In this document: in pieces, positions 17,558 to 26,428 of the stretch
Numbering within the stretch: the stretch's first letter is position 1
Layout of the letters: each line of letters opens with the position of its first letter
From: a bacterium MS4
Lineage (GTDB): Bacteria > Bacillota > Clostridia > Oscillospirales > Acutalibacteraceae
NCBI GenBank assembly: GCA_000752215.1
Contig: CCFG01000011.1
Location: forward strand, 1 to 64,000
Direction: 5' to 3'
DNA length: 64,000 nt
Notes under the pieces: model-generated
Database searches by the model: none
The model's input: only the letters and a program-made list of their open reading frames with translations
Told to the model about the DNA's origin: nothing
Position numbers and translations under genes: made by a program

Positions 17558-18331
17558 GTGAAGAGTACGGAAACGGAGAAGATAGGAGCAGTGGAGTTAT
17601 GGACCAGGTATCGTCAGACAAGAAACACCGACCTGCGGAATATGCTTGTTGTTCAGTACAGCTACATCGTGAAGTGCATAGCGTTGAAAACAGTCGGTCG
17701 CTACCAGTATTTCAACTATATGGATGATATTGTCAATGAAGGCCTGATCGCTCTTCTGGATGCTGTGGAGAAATTTGATTTTGAAAAAAAGGTGAAGTTT
17801 GAAACCTATGCTTCCATAAAAGTGCGCGGCGCCATGATTGATTACATACGCAAACAGGATTGTTTTCCCAGAAGGCTCAAACGCATTGCCAAAAATATCA
17901 GCGAGGCGGAGAACATGCTTAACCACCGGCTGGGGCGCAATCCTACGGATCAGGAGATCGCGGATTTTCTGCAGATCAGCCTGCCGGACTATGAAAAGAT
18001 GCAGGCGGAGACCTGCGTGCTCAATATGCTTTCCTTTGAAGAGATGATCTACGAAAAGGGCGTTGAAAATATTCAGGTCAGCCAGTCGGGGGACTCTATT
18101 CACGGGCCGGAGCAGGTTGTAGCGGAAAAAGAGCTTCAGGCCGTGCTTGCGAAGGATATCGAACTGCTCAATGAGAAAGAACAGGTGGTTATTTCGCTGT
18201 ATTACAAGGAACAGCTGAAAATCAAGGAAATCTCCAGCGTGATGGGAATCAGCGATTCCAGAGTGTCGCAGATTCATTCCAGCGCGCTGAGAAAGCTGAA
18301 AAAATCTCTGGCGGAATACCTGAATCAATAG
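17558..18331 (+). CDS. fliA: RNA polymerase sigma factor FliA (sigma28/WhiG)
   Basis: A 257-residue flagellar sigma factor that directs RNA polymerase to late flagellar and chemotaxis promoters. Region 2 (YMDDIVNEGLIALLDAVEKFD, then KFETYASIKVRGAMIDYIRKQD) and region 4 (EISSVMGISDSRVSQIHSSALRKLK) match the FliA/WhiG family; region 1.1 is absent as expected. The GTG at 17558 was chosen over TTG 17537 because AAAGGAGGGG lies between them at proper spacing. Several sigma28-like promoters occur downstream in this window. No flgM anti-sigma gene is present here. Confidence 0.95.
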   Translation: MKSTETEKIGAVELWTRYRQTRNTDLRNMLVVQYSYIVKCIALKTVGRYQYFNYMDDIVNEGLIALLDAVEKFDFEKKVKFETYASIKVRGAMIDYIRKQDCFPRRLKRIAKNISEAENMLNHRLGRNPTDQEIADFLQISLPDYEKMQAETCVLNMLSFEEMIYEKGVENIQVSQSGDSIHGPEQVVAEKELQAVLAKDIELLNEKEQVVISLYYKEQLKIKEISSVMGISDSRVSQIHSSALRKLKKSLAEYLNQ

Positions 18332-18350
18332 AATGTAGGAGGAAACAGCC

Positions 18351-19082
18351 ATGGTCAGAGGATTTTACGCGCTTGGTTCCGGGATGCTGACACAGAGCAG
18401 GATCCTGACCGGCGTCAGCAACAACTTAGCAAATATCGAAACGCCGGGGTATAAAAAGAAGGAAGTCACCACCTCCACATTCGGCAGCATGGTGATTAAC
18501 CGCGTCGATTCGCAGAAAACGCCCATCGGCACCATGAGCCTGATTACGGCGGCGGATAAAACCAACGTTATCCATTCCGAGGGTAGCCTCAAGAGTACGG
18601 AGCGTCCGCTGGACTTTGCCATTCAGGGGGAGGGCTTTTTTGCGGTACAGGGGAACAACGGAACGGTCTACACACGCAATGGCAGCTTTAACGTGGATGC
18701 GGAAGGTTATCTTGTACTGGACAATGTCGGCCGCGTGATGGGTCAAAACGGGCCCATTCAGATCGGTTCCGACCAGTTTACCGCCGACTCGCAGGGAAAC
18801 CTGACGGTCGGGGGAAATGTTGTCGACAAAATCTCCGTTTATAATTTTGACGATTATAATAACCTTCGGATATCCGGTGACGGAATGTTCACGGGTACCA
18901 ATGCAACGCTGGTGCAAAATCCGGATATCATGTGGAAAACGATCGAAGGTTCCAATGTAAACGCCGCCGAAGAAATGACGGATGCTCTTTCGGCTCAGCG
19001 CAACTTGCAGAACTGTTCCCAGGCGATCAAAATGTACGACCAGGTTTTATCGGATGCCGTTACCAATATCGCCAAAATATAA
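18351..19082 (+). CDS. flgF: Flagellar rod/hook-basal body protein (FlgF/FlgG family)
   Basis: A 243-residue axial protein. The N-terminal rod signature FYALGSGMLTQSRILTGVSNNLANIETPGYKKK and a C-terminal helix (SNVNAAEEMTDALSAQRNLQ) are both present, with the FAIQGEGFFAVQ and YTRNGSFNVDAEGYLV core of FlgF/FlgG. It resembles B. subtilis FlhO. A good AGGAGG site precedes the ATG. Which of the two neighbouring copies is proximal or distal rod cannot be settled from sequence alone. Confidence 0.9.
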   Translation: MVRGFYALGSGMLTQSRILTGVSNNLANIETPGYKKKEVTTSTFGSMVINRVDSQKTPIGTMSLITAADKTNVIHSEGSLKSTERPLDFAIQGEGFFAVQGNNGTVYTRNGSFNVDAEGYLVLDNVGRVMGQNGPIQIGSDQFTADSQGNLTVGGNVVDKISVYNFDDYNNLRISGDGMFTGTNATLVQNPDIMWKTIEGSNVNAAEEMTDALSAQRNLQNCSQAIKMYDQVLSDAVTNIAKI

Positions 19083-19108
19083 TTTGCCACAGGAAGGGTG
19101 TATGAACG

Positions 19109-19813
19109 ATGATCAGTTCTTTTTATACGTCGGCTACCGGAGCCATTAATCTGCAGTCCGGCTTTGATGTCACGGCAAACAACATCGCAAACGTGTCTAC
19201 GGTTGGCTACAAGCCTTCCAGCGCCTCCTTTGCGGATTTGATTTATACCAATATCCACGCGAAACCGGGAGCGGACAGTCAGCTGAAGAGCGGCCACGGC
19301 ACGAAGCTGGAGAAAACTGACACCCTCTTTAACGAGGGCGGCCTTCGACAGACGGGACGCGCCCTTGATTACGCGCTGGTAAACTCCAACAATTATTTTG
19401 CGGTGGAGTCCAACGGGGAAGTAAAATATACGCGTAACGGAAATTTCCATCTTTCGGTGGAAGACGGAACCAGTTATCTGGTATCTTCGGACGGCGGCTA
19501 TGTGCTGGATGCCAACGGCAGCCGGATCGCCATGGAAAGTGAAGAGGATACTCCGGCCATTGGGGTTTTCTCCGTGAAAAATGAGGATGGGCTTGTCCGG
19601 TCCGGGAATACCTGTTTTCAGCTGAGCAACCTTTCCGGCGCGGCCGCCGCGGTAACCGACCCGGAAATGAAACAAAACTATTTGGAGGATTCTGCCGTGA
19701 ATATCGCGGATCAGATGACCTCCGTCATCGAGCTGCAGAGGGCTTTTCAGTTTAATTCCAAGATGGTGCAGCTTTCCGATGAAATTATGCAGACTGTGAA
19801 TTCTTTGCGGTAA
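19109..19813 (+). CDS. flgG: Flagellar basal-body rod protein (FlgG family)
   Basis: A second 234-residue axial protein next to the first, like B. subtilis FlhP. The opening SFYTSATGAINLQSGFDVTANNIANVSTVGYKPSS and closing VNIADQMTSVIELQRAFQFNSKMVQLSDEIMQTVNSLR are the rod-protein coiled-coil ends. The middle carries VNSNNYFAVESNG and YTRNGNFHLS. AGGAAGGGTG precedes the ATG. The pair likely arose by duplication. Confidence 0.9.
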   Translation: MISSFYTSATGAINLQSGFDVTANNIANVSTVGYKPSSASFADLIYTNIHAKPGADSQLKSGHGTKLEKTDTLFNEGGLRQTGRALDYALVNSNNYFAVESNGEVKYTRNGNFHLSVEDGTSYLVSSDGGYVLDANGSRIAMESEEDTPAIGVFSVKNEDGLVRSGNTCFQLSNLSGAAAAVTDPEMKQNYLEDSAVNIADQMTSVIELQRAFQFNSKMVQLSDEIMQTVNSLR

Positions 19814-19852
19814 AACTGTCTACACAAAAAATCTGGGGGAGGAGTCGTTAAA

Positions 19853-21364
19853 ATGAGTACGGAGTCTGATTTTAACGGAAGAGAAGTCATTACTGAGCGC
19901 GAGAATGAAGAGAGCCAGTTGGAAGAAAACCAGGTCAAAGAGGAACAGCCGCCCCAGTTTGATGTTAGAGTATCGACGGACAATATGGCGGCATACCTGA
20001 AAATCAAGCAGGCGTATTCCGGACAGAAGGTATCCTACGACGATGTCAGCGCTTTTTTGACTCAGCAGGGAATCACATATGGCATTTGTGAAGAGCAGAT
20101 ACGCCTATTCTGTGAGGAAGGCAAATTCTATTCCGAGATGCTCTGTGCGAAGGGTACCTATCCCGTTGACGGAACCGACGGCTCTATTGATTATTTCTTT
20201 AACACCAGTACGGATTATAAACCAAAGGAAAGAGAAGACGGAACCATCGACTTCCGCGACTTGGACATTGTAAAAAATGTGAAAAAGGATACGGTTCTAT
20301 GTACGATTACACCACCGGGGGACGGTATGGACGGTACGGATGTTTTCAGTCATGTGGTTCCCTTTGTGGGGGGGCGCTTTCCGGTCTTGCCCACGGGCAA
20401 TAACACGATTGTTTCGGAAGATGGTCTGAGCTTGATTTCCGGTGTGAATGGCTGCATTGAGTATAGCAAATCGGCGATCAATATCAGCGAGGTCTTTTAT
20501 GTACGCGGCGATGTGGACAGCGCTTCCGGCAACGTCAACGCGATTGGCTCGGTAGTGGTTATGGGCGACGTAAGAGAAGGTTTTTCCGTTAAGGCCGGAA
20601 AAGACATTTCGATTCGCGGAATGGTTGAAGGGGCTTTAATAGAAGCGCAGGGAACCATCTCTATTTCCAACGGAATGAACGGGATGGGTAGGGGGACTTT
20701 GAAAGCGGGCGGAAATATCGTCGGCAAGTATTTTGAAAATGCGATTTTAATTTCTGAAAACGATATTTACGCGGATATCCTGATGAATTGCAAGGCGACC
20801 GCACAGGGCTCGATCATTTTGAAAGGACGCAGAGGCTCCCTGATCGGCGGCAGTTATCAGGCCGGGCAGAAAATGATTGTCAAAAATATCGGAGCGCCGT
20901 CCTATACGACGACGCAAGTATCGATCCAGTCCAGACAGCTTAACGATAAGCTTGTAATCGGAAAAGAAGAGGACAGTGTGGAGCAATTGGAGCAGAAGCG
21001 ATTACAGGCACAGCATGAGTTTGAAGAATTTCAAAGTAAATATTTGGAACTGACTGCTCAGGCTTCTTTGAGAGGCAGAAGCGATTCCGGAAGGGAGAAT
21101 CTGATTGTAAAAGCTGCTTTGATGAGAAAAGTCCAGTTAGGGGAAGCGATAAAAGCCATCGATGCGAAAATTCAAAAGCTGAAAGAAACCAAAAACGAAC
21201 TGTCGGACTACAAGATCGTTGGGTCAAGCATTATCTATATCGGCACAAAAATGACGATAGGGCCATTCATCATGAATATCAACAATGATTACAGCAATAC
21301 AAAATTCTACGCGGGTCCGGAAGGAATTGTCTCCGCCCCGGTCCTTCTTTCCGACCTGCCCTGA
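19853..21364 (+). CDS. DUF342 (FapA-like) protein
   Basis: A 503-residue protein of the DUF342 family. An acidic N-terminus precedes the N-terminal DUF342 region (about 40-170). A long parallel beta-helix-like segment follows, with repeats such as VRGDVDSASGNVNAIGSVVVMGDV and GTISISNGMNG. A coiled-coil runs from about 370 to 450 and a short beta region ends the protein. No membrane segment is seen. DUF342 genes often sit in flagellar or chemotaxis operons of Clostridia, but the biochemical role is unknown. GGGGGAGGAG precedes the ATG. Confidence 0.85.
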   Translation: MSTESDFNGREVITERENEESQLEENQVKEEQPPQFDVRVSTDNMAAYLKIKQAYSGQKVSYDDVSAFLTQQGITYGICEEQIRLFCEEGKFYSEMLCAKGTYPVDGTDGSIDYFFNTSTDYKPKEREDGTIDFRDLDIVKNVKKDTVLCTITPPGDGMDGTDVFSHVVPFVGGRFPVLPTGNNTIVSEDGLSLISGVNGCIEYSKSAINISEVFYVRGDVDSASGNVNAIGSVVVMGDVREGFSVKAGKDISIRGMVEGALIEAQGTISISNGMNGMGRGTLKAGGNIVGKYFENAILISENDIYADILMNCKATAQGSIILKGRRGSLIGGSYQAGQKMIVKNIGAPSYTTTQVSIQSRQLNDKLVIGKEEDSVEQLEQKRLQAQHEFEEFQSKYLELTAQASLRGRSDSGRENLIVKAALMRKVQLGEAIKAIDAKIQKLKETKNELSDYKIVGSSIIYIGTKMTIGPFIMNINNDYSNTKFYAGPEGIVSAPVLLSDLP

Positions 21365-21450
21365 TTTTCTTTTTATAAGCTTCCAAATAAAACCGCATAC
21401 TGGATGCTTATTTTTTGCTACGGCCGAAGTGCGGCGGTACGGAGTTTGTC

Positions 21451-22074
21451 ATGTCCATTCAAAAGCTTGAGCAACTGAATGAAATGCACATTGATGTTTT
21501 AAAAGAAATTGGCAATATCGGGGCCGGAAATGCCGCTACATCCCTGGCGAAAATGCTGGACACGGAAGTAAACATGATGACACCGGTCGTCAAAATTCTG
21601 GATATCTCAGAAGCCGCGAATTTGCTGGGCGGCCCGGAAAACGTCGTCATCGGCATTTTGTCAAAGCTGAAGGGCGACATCGAGGGAATCATGATGTTCA
21701 TCATTGAGCAGGATTTCGGAAAGTCCATCCTGACTTCCCTGCTGGGCGTTCAGGAGGTCAGCTGTGACCGGTTGTCCGATATGGAGCTTTCCGCCATTTC
21801 AGAGATTGGGAATATCATGATTGCGTCGTATACGGGTTCTATCGGAACGCTTTCGGAAATGAACCTGAAAACCACCGTACCCGCGATCACTGTGGATATG
21901 GTCGGCGCTATCCTCAGCGTACCGGCCATAGAAATGGGTTCCGTTTCAGATAAAATTATCTTTATCGAAGATGACTTTTTAAGCGGCAACGACAATGTTA
22001 CGGCAAACATGCTGCTGGTGCCTTCTATTGAGTCCCTGAATAGATTAATGGAGAAGTTAGGTATTCAACTATGA
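21451..22074 (+). CDS. cheC: CheY-P phosphatase CheC
   Basis: CheC removes phosphate from CheY and binds CheD. The 207-residue product contains both phosphatase helices: DVLKEIGNIGAGNAATSLA (about 13-31) and ELSAISEIGNIMIASY (about 112-127), each with the Glu and Asn pair. The start at ATG 21451 follows CGGAG; the open frame extends back to a TTG at 21415 without support. The stop overlaps the cheD start in ATGA, and the CheC-CheD pair is a known functional complex. Confidence 0.95.
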   Translation: MSIQKLEQLNEMHIDVLKEIGNIGAGNAATSLAKMLDTEVNMMTPVVKILDISEAANLLGGPENVVIGILSKLKGDIEGIMMFIIEQDFGKSILTSLLGVQEVSCDRLSDMELSAISEIGNIMIASYTGSIGTLSEMNLKTTVPAITVDMVGAILSVPAIEMGSVSDKIIFIEDDFLSGNDNVTANMLLVPSIESLNRLMEKLGIQL

Positions 22075-22556
22075 GTGAAACGTTTACGATCGGGATATCG
22101 GATATGAAGGTTGCCAAAAGTATGGACTCGCTTGTGACTTACGCGCTTGGTTCCTGTGTAGGGATCTGTTTATACGATCCTGTGATGAAAGTAGGGGGGT
22201 TGGGACATATCATGCTTCCAACCTACCCGGTTAACAATCCTAAAGAAAATCGCTTCCGCTTTGCAGACACCTGTATTCCGGAAATGCTCTTTCAAATGGA
22301 AAAGCTGGGCTGCAACCGCCGGCGGATAACGGCTAAGATTGCCGGGGGAGCAAAGATGTTTGAGGTTGCGGATGATTCCAGTTTCGGCAATATTGGCCAG
22401 CGCAATATTTCGGAGGTCAAAAATACCCTGAGTAAGCTGCAAATCAGGATTTGTGCGGAAGATACGGGACTGAACTACGGAAGGACAGTCTATTTTTATA
22501 CAGAGGACGGCAGGATGGTGGTCAAATCCTTCTCTAATGGGATCAAGACATATTAA
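22071..22556 (+). CDS. cheD: Chemoreceptor glutamine deamidase CheD
   Basis: CheD deamidates glutamines on chemoreceptors and stimulates CheC. The 161-residue product has the catalytic Cys in YALGSCVGICLYDP (about residues 24-37), the His in GLGHIMLP and a Thr-containing strand, matching the family's Cys-His-Thr triad. AKIAGGAKMF is also conserved. It is the last gene of the big operon, followed by a terminator 25 nt later. Confidence 0.95.
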   Translation: MSETFTIGISDMKVAKSMDSLVTYALGSCVGICLYDPVMKVGGLGHIMLPTYPVNNPKENRFRFADTCIPEMLFQMEKLGCNRRRITAKIAGGAKMFEVADDSSFGNIGQRNISEVKNTLSKLQIRICAEDTGLNYGRTVYFYTEDGRMVVKSFSNGIKTY

Positions 22557-22581
22557 TGCGAAGGAACATCATGGACAAAAG

Positions 22582-22630
22582 AACAAAGGTTTTCTTCCAG
22601 GCGGATTGAAAGAAAACCTTTGTTTTTTAA
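22582..22630 (+). terminator. Rho-independent terminator of the fla/che operon
   Basis: AACAAAGGTTTTCTT (22582-22596) pairs perfectly with AAGAAAACCTTTGTT (22610-22624) and is followed by a T run. It lies between cheD (+) and the convergent fliT-like gene (-), and may stop both. Confidence 0.93.
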
Positions 22631-22633
22631 TAT

Positions 22634-23080
22634 TTATTTGATGTTTTGAAATATGCCGTCCTGTCCTTCGCTTCGGCGTCCCTGATTGATTTTCTCTCTG
22701 AGTTCGTCGCACTGCTTCCGGAGTTTATCGCGGGCGGACTGATCCAGCACGGCCGCTTTCTGCAGGATGAAATGATACTTTTTGGAGAGTTCCAGGATAT
22801 GCCGTTCCTCTTCGCTGCCGCAGTCCGCTTCCGTTACGTTCCCGTTCAGGAGCTTTGTCATGCGTTCCCGCTGCTCCGGCGGGAGTTCTACGGTCAGCCG
22901 GTCAATCAGGTCGTTGCACTTATTGATCCGTTCAATAAACACGCCGCGCTGTTCCAAAAGACCGTCCAGCTGAATATCGTCCTGCATGCAGCGCAGTTCA
23001 ATTTGTTTCGTCAGGTCCCAGACTTGAGTCAGTAAGATCACTTTTTGGTCAAGGCAGGCAATGATATTTTCTGTTGACAT
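22634..23080 (-). CDS. FliT/FlgN-like flagellar chaperone candidate
   Basis: A 148-residue, almost entirely helical acidic protein immediately downstream of fliS. Size, coiled-coil composition and position match the FliT/FlgN type of export chaperone, which in the FliT case escorts FliD. Sequence motifs are not diagnostic, so the name rests mainly on context. The ATG at 23080 has GGAGG upstream; the longer frame from 23107 would swallow that site. It overlaps no other gene and ends next to the cheD terminator. Confidence 0.7.
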   Translation of the reverse strand: MSTENIIACLDQKVILLTQVWDLTKQIELRCMQDDIQLDGLLEQRGVFIERINKCNDLIDRLTVELPPEQRERMTKLLNGNVTEADCGSEEERHILELSKKYHFILQKAAVLDQSARDKLRKQCDELREKINQGRRSEGQDGIFQNIK

Positions 23081-23103
23081 AAGTCCTCCGCAGGGCAAGG
23101 GTG

Positions 23104-23493
23104 TCAAACCCCGCTGTTTTTATTGATATGGCTCAGTTTTTCCGCTTCTTCCCACGTATCCCTCATTTGTTCCACCAGCGGTACCAATTCATCCAGCACA
23201 GCGGCGTCGCGCCTGACTTCCGCTTTGATGATCTCCTGATTGAAGAAATAGTACAGATCATATAAATCATGGCTGATTTCATAATTCCAGTCCAATACGG
23301 AAGAGAGGTAGCTGAAAATATTCTTGCTTTTTCCGGTACACTTTTCAGCCGTGGCGTAGTTCTTGTCCTTCAGCATCATCGAACCGTAATGGAGGTTCTT
23401 TAACGCTTCGTTCAGTAAAGTAACCAGCTGTTCTCCCTTGGACATGGTGTTGATGGATTGCTCCTTGTACTGCATAATGGGATTGCTCTGCAT
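23104..23493 (-). CDS. fliS: Flagellin export chaperone FliS
   Basis: FliS binds flagellin in the cytoplasm and prevents early polymerisation. The 129-residue product shows the conserved MQYKEQSINTMSKGEQLVTLLNEALKNL opening and helices with a Leu/Tyr-rich pattern (LYDLYYFFNQEIIKAE). The ATG at 23493 is preferred over 23502 because GGAGG lies directly against the latter. It follows fliD in the same unit. Flagellin itself is not in the window. Confidence 0.94.
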   Translation of the reverse strand: MQSNPIMQYKEQSINTMSKGEQLVTLLNEALKNLHYGSMMLKDKNYATAEKCTGKSKNIFSYLSSVLDWNYEISHDLYDLYYFFNQEIIKAEVRRDAAVLDELVPLVEQMRDTWEEAEKLSHINKNSGV

Positions 23494-23532
23494 GATTTTC
23501 ATCCTCCTGCGGGTTTGATTCTATCAAGGCTG

Positions 23533-26214
23533 TCAGCTTGAGGTACTGGTCTGGAACAAAGACGCCTGGGAATTCATGTTGCTCAGATACTGTTCCAGTC
23601 GGGTGAATTTCGCGTAATATTGCTCCTGCTGCGTTGCGAGAAGCGTTTTTAGCTCCTTGATTTTCGTGTTATAATCAGTTACCTCTTTTGTCAGGGTACT
23701 ATTGTCTACCTTTGTACTGTTGTCCACACCGGCTTTTGCAATTAAGATGCCGTCTCCGCCGGTGGTCTTGATATTTTTGTTAATGACGCTCTGCATCCGG
23801 GCCGCAATGCCGTCCTCGCTGGTGAACAGGGAGGCTACTTTGTCCGGATTGTTGTTTAAAGCGTTCTTCAAAGTGTCTTCGTCGATTGTCAGCTGGCCGT
23901 TGGCGGAATAATCGTTGGCTTTGGTCGAGATACCGATCTCATAAAGAGCGGCTTTCATCGACGCGACCTGATCCGTCATGGAGCTGCGCAAATCGGTGCT
24001 GAGGTTGCTCAAAATGGAATCGCCGTTTAAGATCCCTTTTTTCGCCTTTGCTTCCCAGTTCTTGATTTCATCCTCACTCATGTCCGCCTTCTGCGCGTCC
24101 GTCAGAGGATCGTAGGTCTCGTCCGTATCCTTGCGCTCGCTGACCTTATCGTTGCACAGCTTAATGATCGCATTGTAATCTTCTACAAAGCTTTTGATCT
24201 TGTCGTATAGATCATCCGTCTGGTTGTTGACGGAAAAAGTAATGGGTTTTTCTGCGGAAACGGTGGTGTCCGTTTTTGCCAGCAATTCAAAGTCGACGCC
24301 GTCCAATGTGAACTTGTTTTCCGTTCTTGTGATTTCAATCGCGTTTGCCGGGTTGCCGTCAAAGCTGATCGTCATTTTGGCATCCTGTGGTTTTTGCAGA
24401 GTGTATTCGCTGGCATTTTCGATGTAATTTCCACTTGCGTCTTTTGTCGGCACAGTCCCGAAAAGCACAGTGGCAAGGTTGCCGTCTCCGACATTTGCAA
24501 TGTCCACGCGGCTGCCGCTGCCGCCGTTCTTGGCGGCTACGCTGAACGTATCGTTGACACTGGAGTAAGTGATGGTTACGTTGGCCTGTGCGTCGTTGTT
24601 GATGGTTTTCATAATCGTGTCAATGGTATCGGTGCTTTTAAAGGTGAATGTCTTATCGTTGATGGTAATACCGTAAGTACCGTCTGAAGATGCTTTCAGA
24701 GGAGTTTCAGCGTTCAGATTTTCCTGTACGTCTTCCAGGTCCTTATTGGTGTTGAGACGGTTCGTTTCACCCGCGTAAATCCCCAGCGCTCCGGTTTTCC
24801 CCAAAACGCCGGACGCGTCGCTCGATTCAATCGCAATCACAGAGGTACCGCTTGCCGCTTTAAAATTCAGGCTTTTTGTGGTGTCGTCATAAGAAACCTG
24901 AAATTTGTTGTTTCCCTCGGCATCTTTGCCGTAGGAGGACGTCAGGCTCTTTTGAATATAGGTGGCTAAATCGGCAGGTGTGGAATACTGACTCTTTTCG
25001 CTTTCTTTGAAAGTGATGTATTTGTCGACGCCGTCCAGACTGACCGTCAGGGTGGAACCGGAAAGGGAATCGCCCAGATAGCTGCTTACCAGCTTTTCGC
25101 GGTTGTAGGTACCGGAGGCGGCGATGGAACCATCCTCCTGCTTCAGGCCAAGGCCCTGCAGCAGGTTCTGACTTCCGCCTGTGATGCTTAAATCCCCAGC
25201 TGAACTGCTGAAAGAAACGACCCCGTCAGTAATGTCCACGCTCAGCTTATCCTTTAAAGCGGAGTTGGAGCGGATCGCTTCCTCCAGAATGGCTTTCACA
25301 GACAGGGTGCCGAGCGAATCGTCCGATGAGATGGATGTGTTGGAGGGGATACTGAGCGTATAGGTATTCTCCCCGATTTTAATATCCAGCGTAGAGCCTG
25401 CAGCCAGCGTGTTTTTAAAGAAGCTGTCCGTATCGGTATCGCTGCCCTCTATCGCGGTGCTGCCGGAGGTATCCTTCGATAAGCCAAGGCCTTTTAAAAG
25501 GCTGTCGCTTCCGTTTGTTATTTTAATATCCGCACTGGAAGAGCCCGTCTTTGTCAAGGTGACTTTTCCATCGGCAACGGTAAATTGGACATTGCCGGCA
25601 AGCTTGTCGGTTTTGGCGATCTTTGCGTTCAGAGCATCCGTAACCTTGCTGAGAGCGGCGCTATCGCCGCTTGTCAGCGTAAAATCACTGTCAAGGGCAA
25701 GCTGATAATCCTTACCGTCATAATTGACCGTAATGGAGGAGCCCGCAATCGTGCTCGGCCGCCAGACCTCGTTTACGGCGCCGGAAATCGTCTGATCCGA
25801 CACCTTGTGTTTTGAAGCAAAACCGGCCTGCTGTGCGAGCTGTGTAATGCCGGTCACGACCATATTTTTAGCGGTGCTTGCGCTTCCGCTCACATTTAAA
25901 AAGGAAGAGGTGTTCTTGATGGATGTTGAATTGAAAAAGGCCGAGTTCAGAATGCTGGAGCTGCTGGTGGCCGAAGAAAAATATTTTGATTGGAATTCCT
26001 GCAGGGCTGTGGTGACTTCCCTGTAGGATTGCTGTCTCCAAAGGGCAATCTGTTTTAACTGTCCCTGCTTGTCTATTTTACTCTGCGTTCCCGACGTCAG
26101 CTGTTTGACCAGCGTGTCCGTATCCAGCCCGGATACCAAACCGCTCATACGCTTGGACGAAGTTGCCGTTGCATTCAGTGAAGATGCAAGACTCGATGAC
26201 GCTGTACTGATCAT
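23533..26214 (-). CDS. fliD: Flagellar filament cap protein FliD (enlarged)
   Basis: FliD caps the filament and folds incoming flagellin. The N-terminal FliD domain (MSGLVSGLDTDTLVKQL, residues 23-39, with DKQGQLKQIALWRQQSY) and the C-terminal domain (YDKIKSFVEDYNAIIKL, then a coiled-coil tail with YYAKFTRLEQYLSNMNSQ) are clear. At 893 residues it is much longer than the usual 450-700. The extra length lies in residues 150-590, which hold four related beta-rich modules. GGAGGT precedes the ATG, and a sigma28-like promoter lies about 50-80 nt upstream. Confidence 0.95.
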   Translation of the reverse strand: MISTASSSLASSLNATATSSKRMSGLVSGLDTDTLVKQLTSGTQSKIDKQGQLKQIALWRQQSYREVTTALQEFQSKYFSSATSSSSILNSAFFNSTSIKNTSSFLNVSGSASTAKNMVVTGITQLAQQAGFASKHKVSDQTISGAVNEVWRPSTIAGSSITVNYDGKDYQLALDSDFTLTSGDSAALSKVTDALNAKIAKTDKLAGNVQFTVADGKVTLTKTGSSSADIKITNGSDSLLKGLGLSKDTSGSTAIEGSDTDTDSFFKNTLAAGSTLDIKIGENTYTLSIPSNTSISSDDSLGTLSVKAILEEAIRSNSALKDKLSVDITDGVVSFSSSAGDLSITGGSQNLLQGLGLKQEDGSIAASGTYNREKLVSSYLGDSLSGSTLTVSLDGVDKYITFKESEKSQYSTPADLATYIQKSLTSSYGKDAEGNNKFQVSYDDTTKSLNFKAASGTSVIAIESSDASGVLGKTGALGIYAGETNRLNTNKDLEDVQENLNAETPLKASSDGTYGITINDKTFTFKSTDTIDTIMKTINNDAQANVTITYSSVNDTFSVAAKNGGSGSRVDIANVGDGNLATVLFGTVPTKDASGNYIENASEYTLQKPQDAKMTISFDGNPANAIEITRTENKFTLDGVDFELLAKTDTTVSAEKPITFSVNNQTDDLYDKIKSFVEDYNAIIKLCNDKVSERKDTDETYDPLTDAQKADMSEDEIKNWEAKAKKGILNGDSILSNLSTDLRSSMTDQVASMKAALYEIGISTKANDYSANGQLTIDEDTLKNALNNNPDKVASLFTSEDGIAARMQSVINKNIKTTGGDGILIAKAGVDNSTKVDNSTLTKEVTDYNTKIKELKTLLATQQEQYYAKFTRLEQYLSNMNSQASLFQTSTSS

Positions 26215-26265
26215 AAATTTACCTCCTGACAGAAAATGCCTTCTACATCAACCTCTTTGTCTTAT

Positions 26266-26292
26266 ATATCGTATGAAAAGCCTAAAAAATTA
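26266..26292 (-). promoter_or_regulatory. Sigma28-type promoter for fliD-fliS
   Basis: On the minus strand TAAT (26292-26289) and TACGATAT (26273-26266) are separated by 15 nt, close to the Gram-positive sigma28 consensus TAAA-N15-GCCGATAT. It lies about 50 nt upstream of the fliD start. Confidence 0.7.
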
Positions 26293-26323
26293 GCAAAAGC
26301 ATAAAAGATCATAAAATTATCTT

Positions 26324-26350
26324 TAAAGAAGCACTTTCTTTTGACGATAT
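26324..26350 (+). promoter_or_regulatory. Sigma28-type promoter for the HD-GYP gene
   Basis: TAAA (26324-26327), a 15-nt spacer and GACGATAT (26343-26350) match the sigma28 consensus at 11 of 12 positions. A sigmaA-like pair TTGACG (26341-26346) / TATGAT (26365-26370) with an 18-nt spacer overlaps it, so the gene may have two modes of transcription. Confidence 0.7.
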
Positions 26351-26428
26351 ATATTGTAATATGGTATGATATGAATGCATAGGTACAATTGATCCGAATT
26401 TGAAGATATAAAGGGGATGGTATAGAAT

